8,170 bases of DNA, taken from CAXTKD01 sp964244885 (lineage in GTDB: Bacteria > Pseudomonadota > Alphaproteobacteria > Sphingomonadales > Sphingomonadaceae). The stretch covers positions 1-8,170 of the forward strand of contig CAXTKD010000029.1 in assembly GCA_964244885.1 (NCBI GenBank). The letters are read 5' to 3'. Position numbers and translations under genes: made by a program. Below, piece by piece: positions 1-4,454 of this stretch; within the stretch, counting starts at the first letter, position 1; every line of letters begins with the position of its first letter. The notes below the pieces were generated by a model. The model had not been told where the DNA came from, made no database searches, and saw only the letters and a program-made list of their open reading frames with translations.

Positions 1-418
1 CCAAGGCGGTCGGGGTCTGCAGCGCCCACGGCAGCAGGCCCTCGCGGAACTCGGTGACCTGCTTGCCGTCGCGCAGCACGATCGCGTCCTTGCCGACGAG
101 GTCGATGCGGCTGATGTGCGAATCGAGATTGATGCGGACGCACGGCCAGTTGAGCCGCGCCGCGACCTGCTCGATGTGAGTCGACTTGCCGGTGCCGTGA
201 TAGCCCTGGATCATCACCCGGCGGTTGAAGGCGAAGCCCGCGAGGATGGCGAGCGTCGTGTCGGGATCGAAAACATAATCGTCGTCGCGCTCGGGCACAT
301 GCTCGTCGGCGATGCTGAACGCCGGCACGCTCATGTCGACGTCGACGCCGAACATCTCGCGGGCGTCGACCTTGATGTCGGGCGCGCCGAGCGCGGTGGG
401 AATGGGATTTGTCGCCAA
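1..418 (-). CDS. cobS: Cobaltochelatase ATPase subunit CobS, N-terminal part (cut by window edge)
   Basis: CobS is the AAA+ ATPase of the aerobic CobNST cobaltochelatase, which uses ATP to insert Co2+ into hydrogenobyrinate a,c-diamide during cobalamin synthesis in the cytoplasm. The visible 139 codons read as a typical CobS N-terminus: a short leader, the segment MFGVDVDM around residue 22, the Walker A motif GYHGTGKS at about residues 72-79, then WPCVRINLDSHISRIDLVGK and a GKQVTEF segment before the sequence leaves the window. The chosen start is TTG at 418, because homology-like sequence begins upstream of the first in-frame ATG (355) and a purine-rich GAAGAG lies just before the TTG. The gene begins 14 bp after the J-domain gene stop on the same strand, so the two are probably cotranscribed. 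cobT would be expected further left but is not in the window. Family assignment is firm; the exact start is less so. Confidence 0.93.
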   Translation of the reverse strand, partial: MATNPIPTALGAPDIKVDAREMFGVDVDMSVPAFSIADEHVPERDDDYVFDPDTTLAILAGFAFNRRVMIQGYHGTGKSTHIEQVAARLNWPCVRINLDSHISRIDLVGKDAIVLRDGKQVTEFREGLLPWALQTPTAL

Positions 419-432
419 GATCTTGAACTCTT

Positions 433-999
433 CTAGGCCGCGAACGCCGCGGCGCGCCGGAGGTGGGTATAGGCTTGGATGACGTCCTGCAACTTGCCTT
501 CGTGGGAGCGGTCGCCGCCATTCCTGTCGGGGTGATAGCGGCGGACGAGCTCGGTGTAGCGCCGGCGGATGTCGCGGAGCACCGCGTCGGCGTCGAGCCC
601 GAGCACCGCGAGCGCCTTCGAGTCGGCGGTCTCCAGCGGCCGCCCGTTCCGGGCGCGCGGCCGCCGGGCGCCGCCGAACAGGTCGTGCGGGTCGCTGAAG
701 TTGTTGGGATTGGCGTTGGTCGCGAAGGCCCGGGTGGCGCGCTCCCACGACGGGTGCGGCGACTGCGCGGCGGCGATCTCGTCGGGCGTCATGCCGTTGA
801 AGAAATTATACTTCGCGTTGAACTCGCGGACATGGTCGAGGCAAAGCCAGCGCCAGCTGCCGGGCTCGTGCCCCGCCCCACGGTTCGGCGCGCGGAACTC
901 GCCCGCCTCGCGGCAGCCCTTCTCGGCGCACGGCGTCGGCCGCGGGTGCTCGACCCGCCCGTGGAACCGCGCGCCCTTCCTGAACTTCGTGCCTTCCAT
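433..999 (-). CDS. J-domain (DnaJ-like) protein upstream of cobS
   Basis: This 188-residue protein carries a J domain at its C-terminus, at about residues 129-183, with the HPD motif at 156-158 (RRYHPDRNGGD) that stimulates Hsp70/DnaK ATPase. The usual DnaJ order is reversed: there is no G/F region or central zinc domain after the J domain. The N-terminal half instead has C24 and C29 (CAEKGC) and C53 and H56 (CLDH), spaced like a possible zinc-binding knuckle, followed by KYNFFNGMT and a low-complexity linker. From general knowledge, J-domain genes of this architecture commonly sit between bolA and cobS in alphaproteobacteria. A role in helping DnaK fold or assemble a cofactor-dependent client is only inference. 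The ATG at 999 is preceded by a weak AGGG six bases upstream. It is divergent from bolA and runs into cobS. Confidence 0.88.
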   Translation of the reverse strand: MEGTKFRKGARFHGRVEHPRPTPCAEKGCREAGEFRAPNRGAGHEPGSWRWLCLDHVREFNAKYNFFNGMTPDEIAAAQSPHPSWERATRAFATNANPNNFSDPHDLFGGARRPRARNGRPLETADSKALAVLGLDADAVLRDIRRRYTELVRRYHPDRNGGDRSHEGKLQDVIQAYTHLRRAAAFAA

Positions 1000-1006
1000 G
1001 TCACGC

Positions 1007-1016
1007 CCTATATAGG
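1007..1016. promoter_or_regulatory. Palindromic TATA-like element between divergent J-domain gene and bolA
   Basis: The 44-bp gap between the two divergent starts contains the perfect palindrome CCTATATAGG. CTATAT can be read on both strands and resembles an alphaproteobacterial -10 box, so a shared bidirectional -10 element is possible. No good -35 match is visible at 16-18 bp on either side, and for the minus-strand gene the leader would be only a few bases. The assignment is tentative. Confidence 0.3.
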
Positions 1017-1033
1017 AGTGTGCGTAACCGCTT

Positions 1034-1040
1034 GGGAGGA
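1034..1040 (+). promoter_or_regulatory. Ribosome binding site of bolA
   Basis: GGGAGGA lies four bases before the ATG at 1044. This fixes the bolA start there rather than at the in-frame GTG at 1020, which has no Shine-Dalgarno match. Confidence 0.7.
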
Positions 1041-1043
1041 AGA

Positions 1044-1307
1044 ATGGGCCCCGTCGCCACCGAGATCGAACGCCGCCTGAAGGACGCCTTGTCGCCGACC
1101 CGGCTGGAGGTGATCGACGACAGCGAGTCGCACCGCGGCCACGCCGGACACGACGAGCGCGGCGAGAGCCACTTTACCGTGCGGATCGAGTCGCCGCGTT
1201 TCGCCGGCCAGAGCCGCGTCGGCCGCCAGCGCCTGGTCTACGACGCGCTCGGCGAGCTGATGCGAACGCGCATCCACGCACTGTCGATAGACGCGCGGGA
1301 AGGTTGA
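1044..1307 (+). CDS. bolA: BolA family protein
   Basis: This 87-residue protein matches the BolA family over its whole length. BolA proteins are small class II KH-like proteins that pair with monothiol glutaredoxins, bind or transfer [2Fe-2S] clusters, and in some bacteria act in stress-linked regulation. Visible hallmarks are LEVIDDSESHRGHAG at residues 21-35 (with the conserved H33), ESHFTVRIES at 41-50, the FAGQSRV.RQR.VY segment at 53-66 and the terminal HALSIDA with H78 at 78-84. H33 and H78 are the usual cluster-ligand candidates. Length is normal for the family. The ATG at 1044 was chosen for its strong GGGAGGA. The gene is divergent from the J-domain gene and is the last gene before the tRNA fragment that marks the left edge of the insert. 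Confidence 0.93.
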   Translation: MGPVATEIERRLKDALSPTRLEVIDDSESHRGHAGHDERGESHFTVRIESPRFAGQSRVGRQRLVYDALGELMRTRIHALSIDAREG

Positions 1308-1324
1308 TCGGCGCTGGCAGCGGC

Positions 1325-1357
1325 GATTAGCACAGCGGTAATGTAGCGGTTTTGTAA
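1325..1357 (+). repeat. tRNA-Thr 5'-half fragment, probable left attachment site (attL)
   Basis: These 33 bases match bases 5-37 of the intact tRNA-Thr gene (3678-3710) with two differences, at 1341 and 1344. Both fall in the 3' strand of the D stem: one makes a mismatch and the other a G-T wobble. The first four acceptor bases are changed and everything 3' of the anticodon loop is missing, so it cannot make a tRNA. The last 13 bases, AGCGGTTTTGTAA, are identical in both copies and cover the anticodon stem 5' strand and loop, a known class of integrase crossover site. The copy lies 17 bp after the bolA stop and coincides with the switch to A+T-richer DNA. Confidence 0.8.
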
Positions 1358-1536
1358 TTCTTGGGCATTACAGGCTATCTCGCCTTTCGCCCATGGACTT
1401 GGTGGCGGGCCAGTCTGTTGATGAACACAACAGGCGCAGCATTGACCACAAATGCATTCTTGGCTTGACAAAGCGGCCTGACGCGCGATTCACAGTTCTT
1501 TTATTGAATGCTCCCAGATTGAGTGAGTGTTTTTAC
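1358..1536. other. A+T-richer intergenic region upstream of the c-di-GMP gene
   Basis: This 179-bp stretch lies between the tRNA fragment and the chosen start of the PAS-GGDEF-EAL gene. An open frame continues upstream to an ATG at 1393, but that start has no Shine-Dalgarno and the extra 48 residues do not look like a domain. The stretch holds a 6-bp inverted repeat, CTGTTG...CAACAG (1415-1433, 7-base spacer), and a perfect TTGACA at 1465-1470. I see no complete gene. Confidence 0.5.
1465..1493 (+). promoter_or_regulatory. Candidate promoter for the PAS-GGDEF-EAL gene
   Basis: A perfect -35 hexamer TTGACA (1465-1470) stands 66 bp before the chosen ATG. At the normal 16-17 bp spacing the -10 region reads GATTCAC, a poor match, so the call rests mainly on the -35 box and position. 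Confidence 0.3.
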
Positions 1537-3246
1537 ATGAGCATAGCCACTCAAATCTTCGGCGATATGCAGGGTATTATCGATGCCATCCCAAATCCCG
1601 TATTTGTCAAGGACAAGAACCATCGCATTGTCCTGCTAAACGACAGCGCGTGCGACCTCTTCGCGATGTCACGCGAAACTGTGCTCACCAAGTCCGATAC
1701 CGAATTATTCCTCCTTAGCGAAGTGGAGGCTTTCCATCGGGCAGACGACCTGGCCTTCACAACGAGACAGGCCACCGAGAATGAGGAACAATTTACGGAT
1801 GCGGTTGGCCAAGTTCGGAACGTCATCACTCGCAAACGGCTAACGACCATCGCTGGCGAGGACTATCTCGTCGTCTCTGTCACCGATGTGTCCGCTCTTC
1901 GTGAGATGGAGGAGCGCAACCGCTATTTGGCGTTTCATGATCCGCTTACGGGGCTTCCCAACCGAGCGCTCTTGGCGAGGCGGATAGATCGCGCGCTCTC
2001 AGGACGGCACCACGGCTGCGCCTTGCTATATATTGATCTGGATCGCTTCAAAGAGGTGAACGATGCTCACGGCCATCCGGCAGGGGACGAGCTTATTCGG
2101 GAGTTCGCCGCGCGGCTCTCCCACATCGTCAGATCGTCGGACACCGTTGCGCGGCTCGGCGGTGATGAATTCGCAGTTCTTCTATCGGATACAAGTAAAG
2201 ACCCGGATGCGGCTGAGATAAGCAGGCGCGTGCTGGTCGCTTCGGCAAGAGCGTTCCGTCTCTCCGATGCCCAGGTCAGCGTCGGAGCGTCTATAGGGGT
2301 GGTCCTGACCGGCATGGAGCCAGTCGAAAGCGTAGAGCTGCAGCGCCGCGCGGATTTAGCGCTTTATCAAGCCAAGAATGACGGCCGAGGCTGCTTTCGC
2401 ATCTTTACTCACTCTTTGGATGATCGTGCCAGCCACCGTCGTGAAATGCTGAATGACTTACGGGATGCGCTAACCTCTGAGGGATTGGACGTTTATTACC
2501 AGCCTCTGGTCGATGTTGAGTCCGGAGTGGTGAAGGCTTTCGAGGCGCTGGCCCGTTGGAATCATCCGGTGCGGGGGACGGTCCCGCCGAATGACTTCAT
2601 TCCCATCGCTGAAGCGAGCGGATTGATACTTGAACTCGGTGAATGGGTTCTCGCGCGAGCGTGTAAAACGGCGGCCTCCTGGGACCCGAAGATAGGATTA
2701 TCCGTCAATGTCTCGCCTATCCAATTCGCGACGGGTGAATTGGATAAGGTCGTCGAACGGGTGCTGGCGGAGAGTGGCTTCGATCCTGAACGACTAGAGC
2801 TAGAGATCACCGAAGGAGTTCTGACTCAGGATCCTGAGGCAGCCCTAAATTTGCTCGATAAGATTCGAGCTATGGGTGTTCAGATAGTCCTAGATGACTT
2901 CGGGACCGGCTACTCAAGCCTACAATATTTTCGGCAATTTCCCTTCGACAAAATCAAGATTGATCGAAGCTTTACTGTCGAAATGGTGACCAGTCGCCGA
3001 GCCTTGGCCATCGTTCAGGCAGTTATTTCTCTGGCACATGGTCTCGATCTTCTCGTCGTGGCAGAGGGCGTGGAGACCGAGGACGAGTTGGCTCTCCTGA
3101 AACAACTCGGTTGCGCCCAGGCGCAAGGTTACTTTCTGGGACGACCTATGCCTGGTTCTGATGTCTCCGAAGCGATTGCATCTAGCTTTGCGCAAGCTCG
3201 CGCTGAGCCATCGGATCGACATTTCGGTAGACCGTTGAAGGACTGA
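1537..3246 (+). CDS. PAS-GGDEF-EAL protein (diguanylate cyclase / c-di-GMP phosphodiesterase)
   Basis: From the ATG at 1537 this is a 569-residue cytoplasmic protein with no membrane segment. A PAS sensor domain covers about residues 14-125 (IIDAIPNPVFVKDKNHRIVLLN). A GGDEF domain at about 130-290 has an intact GGDEF signature at 208-212 and an RSSD inhibitory site at 199-202, five residues before it, as expected for product-inhibited diguanylate cyclases. An EAL domain at about 302-549 keeps EALARW (336-341), NVS, ELEITEG, DDFGTG (453-458), KIKIDRSF, the EGVE glutamate (510-513) and QGYFLGRP. Both active sites therefore look competent to make c-di-GMP from GTP and to hydrolyse it to pGpG; which dominates cannot be read from sequence. 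The PAS ligand is unknown. The start is supported by homology beginning there and by a weak GAGTG upstream. The last 21 codons are antisense to a serine-recombinase remnant, so the C-terminal tail is probably not ancestral. It is the only intact gene of the tRNA-bounded insert. Confidence 0.9.
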   Translation: MSIATQIFGDMQGIIDAIPNPVFVKDKNHRIVLLNDSACDLFAMSRETVLTKSDTELFLLSEVEAFHRADDLAFTTRQATENEEQFTDAVGQVRNVITRKRLTTIAGEDYLVVSVTDVSALREMEERNRYLAFHDPLTGLPNRALLARRIDRALSGRHHGCALLYIDLDRFKEVNDAHGHPAGDELIREFAARLSHIVRSSDTVARLGGDEFAVLLSDTSKDPDAAEISRRVLVASARAFRLSDAQVSVGASIGVVLTGMEPVESVELQRRADLALYQAKNDGRGCFRIFTHSLDDRASHRREMLNDLRDALTSEGLDVYYQPLVDVESGVVKAFEALARWNHPVRGTVPPNDFIPIAEASGLILELGEWVLARACKTAASWDPKIGLSVNVSPIQFATGELDKVVERVLAESGFDPERLELEITEGVLTQDPEAALNLLDKIRAMGVQIVLDDFGTGYSSLQYFRQFPFDKIKIDRSFTVEMVTSRRALAIVQAVISLAHGLDLLVVAEGVETEDELALLKQLGCAQAQGYFLGRPMPGSDVSEAIASSFAQARAEPSDRHFGRPLKD

Positions 3247-3345
3247 TGCCGAACAGCGCCCGGATCTCGGAAAAGCTCTTGCCCTCGGTGCGAAGCTGCT
3301 CGGCGTGCTGGCGCTGACCAGTGGCGAGCCCAGGCGGGTCGGCCA
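3182..3345 (-). pseudogene. Serine recombinase (resolvase/invertase family) C-terminal HTH remnant
   Basis: Read on the minus strand, the frame ending in TAG at 3184-3182 encodes a tail typical of serine resolvases and DNA invertases: HAEQLRTEGKSFSEI followed by ALFGISPSTVYRNV, the DNA-binding helix-turn-helix. The upstream GRP that normally opens this linker is present at 3344-3336 but in another frame, which suggests a small indel just downstream of it. No catalytic domain (the serine-containing N-terminal part) follows to the right, where sequence of a different recombinase begins. It is therefore a fragment of roughly 50 residues. It overlaps the 3' end of the PAS-GGDEF-EAL gene tail to tail. 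Recognition rests on my reading of the motif; no database search was made. Confidence 0.65.
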
Positions 3346-3352
3346 AGGGACG

Positions 3353-3588
3353 AGTTGGGTAGCCAAGCGTTGGAAGGTCGTTTCATGCTGCCACGATCTC
3401 AGGCATCGTTGGCGTCAGTCTTCCTTCAGCGCACGGGTGATCTCCCAGCGTTGCAGCGAATCCTGGGCCACAAGACGATCTCGATGATGATGGGATATAG
3501 CCATCTCCTGACCGATCATCTTCATGATGCTGTTCGGAAGTTCGACGAAGCGGTCGGCACAAATGTCGGCACGAGCAGCGGTTTCTGA
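3353..3588 (+). pseudogene. Tyrosine integrase C-terminal remnant, frameshifted
   Basis: This is the catalytic C-terminus of a phage-type tyrosine recombinase. Box II HDLRH (3392-3406) is in one frame, then the sequence continues one frame over as LASVFLQRTGDLPALQRILG, HKTISMMMGYSHL and HLHDAVRKFDEAVG to a TGA at 3586-3588. Adding one base after the CAT at 3404-3406 restores the canonical HDLRHTLAS, so a single-base deletion at 3406/3407 explains the break. The box II arginine, the GH histidine and the tyrosine nucleophile in GYSHL are visible. The N-terminal arm-binding and core-binding domains and box I are absent; the left side abuts the serine-recombinase remnant. The fragment ends 85 bp before the intact tRNA-Thr and points toward it, the usual position of an integrase beside its attachment site. 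It should be inactive. A short product starting at 3355 is possible but would lack the box II arginine. Confidence 0.82.
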
Positions 3589-3632
3589 TTGCCAGGAAGC
3601 GACCTCGATGAGGGTGTGAGGGCTGGAAACCC

Positions 3633-3661
3633 TTGCGTGGGGAATCGTTTGGAGACAATTA
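3633..3661 (+). promoter_or_regulatory. Possible promoter of tRNA-Thr
   Basis: TTGCGT (3633-3638) and GACAAT (3654-3659) lie just before the tRNA. The spacer of 15 bp is short and both hexamers are imperfect. GACAAT would place initiation about eight bases before the mature 5' end. If the 5' half of the tRNA came with the element, this promoter would be element-derived. Confidence 0.25.
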
Positions 3662-3673
3662 CCCAGGCGGTGC

Positions 3674-3748
3674 GCCGGATTAGCACAGCGGTAGTGCAGC
3701 GGTTTTGTAAACCGAAGGCCGGGGGTTCGATTCCCTCATCCGGCACCA
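3674..3748 (+). tRNA. tRNA-Thr (anticodon TGT)
   Basis: The 75-base gene folds as a full cloverleaf with encoded CCA. The acceptor stem GCCGGAT (3674-3680) pairs with ATCCGGC (3738-3744), with discriminator A3745 and CCA at 3746-3748. The D stem is GCAC/GTGC. The anticodon stem GCGGT/ACCGA has a G-A apposition at the top pair. The loop TTTGTAA places anticodon TGT at 3706-3708, which reads ACA (Thr). The T arm is GGGGG-TTCGATT-CCCTC with one G-T pair. Bases 3678-3710 are repeated at 1325-1357. The gene is convergent with kdpE, whose stop codon lies 10 bp away. Confidence 0.95.
3678..3710 (+). repeat. Right copy of the tRNA-Thr direct repeat (attR)
   Basis: This segment of the intact tRNA gene matches 1325-1357 at 31 of 33 bases. 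The terminal 13 bases (3698-3710), including the anticodon loop, are identical and are the likely crossover core. Confidence 0.75.
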
Positions 3749-3758
3749 TTCACGGCGC

Positions 3759-4454
3759 CTATCCGCGCTCCGACGCGAGGAGGCGGTAGCCGACGCCGAG
3801 TTCGTTGGTGACGACCTTGGGGCTCGAGGCGTCGTCCTCCAGCTTCTGGCGAATGTTGCGGATCACGACGCGCAGATATTCGACGTGCCCGTCCTGCTCG
3901 TTCGGCCAGACCGCCTTCAGCAGCTGCATGTGGGTGACGACGCGGCCGGGGAAGCGCGCGAGCTCGGCCAGCACCTGGTACTCCTTGGGCGTCAGGTGCA
4001 CCTCGGCGCCCGCCTTGGCGATGTGGCGGCGGACGAGGTCGATCTCGATGTCGCCGGCCTTGACCAGCGACTGCTCGCCCTGCGCGGTCATGCGGTGGCG
4101 GAGCGCGGTTCGGACTCGCGCCAGAAGCTCGTCGGTGTCGAACGGCTTGGTGACATAGTCGTCGGCGCCGAGATCGAGCGCCGCGACCTTCTGCGCGGTC
4201 GCGTCGCGTGCCGAGATGATGAGCAGCGTCGCGCCCGACTGCTTGATCAGCGGGATCAGCTCCAGCCCGTCGCGGTCGGGCAGGCCCAGGTCGAGCAGGA
4301 TGACGTCGGGCGGCGAGTCCGCGATCTCGGCGAGCGCGCCGCGCGCCGCGCCGGCCTCGCCGACCTCATAGCCCTCTCGCGCCAGCGCCCGGCGGAGCAG
4401 CAGTCGGATGTGCGGCTCGTCGTCGATGACGAGGACGCGGCGGGGCTGGCTCAT
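3759..4454 (-). CDS. kdpE: Response regulator KdpE
   Basis: KdpE is the OmpR/PhoB-type DNA-binding regulator that activates the kdp operon after phosphorylation by KdpD. The 231-residue protein has an N-terminal receiver domain (about residues 5-118) with the acidic pair D11/D12, phosphoacceptor D55 in VILLDLGLPD, S81 and K103 (TKPF). A winged-helix DNA-binding domain at about 133-228 shows HLTPKEYQVLAELARFPG, a VEYLRVVIRNIRQKLE recognition region and the GVGYRL wing. Length equals the family norm. The ATG at 4454 overlaps the kdpD TGA by four bases (ATGA), and GGGAG at 4467-4463 stands eight bases upstream, so translation is probably coupled but can also start on its own. The stop is 10 bp from the end of the convergent tRNA-Thr, with no hairpin terminator visible. 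Confidence 0.96.
   Translation of the reverse strand: MSQPRRVLVIDDEPHIRLLLRRALAREGYEVGEAGAARGALAEIADSPPDVILLDLGLPDRDGLELIPLIKQSGATLLIISARDATAQKVAALDLGADDYVTKPFDTDELLARVRTALRHRMTAQGEQSLVKAGDIEIDLVRRHIAKAGAEVHLTPKEYQVLAELARFPGRVVTHMQLLKAVWPNEQDGHVEYLRVVIRNIRQKLEDDASSPKVVTNELGVGYRLLASERG

Larger units (their letters stand above)
1325..3710. mobile_element. Decayed integrative element (genomic island remnant) at tRNA-Thr
   Basis: The interval is bounded by direct copies of the tRNA-Thr 5' half, 2353 bp apart. It is visibly less GC-rich than both flanks and uses codons rare there (TTA, CTA, ATA, AGA). It contains C-terminal remnants of two different site-specific recombinases, one of the tyrosine class next to the intact tRNA. 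This combination is the usual signature of a tRNA-integrated element reduced by deletion. The only intact gene is the PAS-GGDEF-EAL protein. Boundaries are taken from the repeat copies; a functional crossover has not been shown. Confidence 0.75.

Noticed and set aside
116..436. Plus-strand open frame opposite cobS
   Set aside because: It is the antisense shadow of the CobS N-terminus, whose Walker A and flanking motifs are unambiguous.
463..1080. Plus-strand open frames opposite the J-domain gene
   Set aside because: The minus-strand protein has a clear J domain with HPD. The plus-strand products are low-complexity and run into the bolA start.
1321..1396. A second functional tRNA gene after bolA
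   Set aside because: Only bases 5-37 of the tRNA are present. The acceptor stem, T arm and half of the anticodon stem are missing, and the D stem is damaged.
1393..1536. N-terminal extension of the PAS-GGDEF-EAL protein to the ATG at 1393
   Set aside because: There is no Shine-Dalgarno before 1393, the extra residues resemble no domain, and promoter-like sequence lies inside. The start at 1537 leads directly into the PAS domain.
3619..3633. AGGG/CCCT hairpin after the integrase remnant as a terminator
   Set aside because: The stem is only 4 bp with a 7-base loop and is not followed by a T-run.
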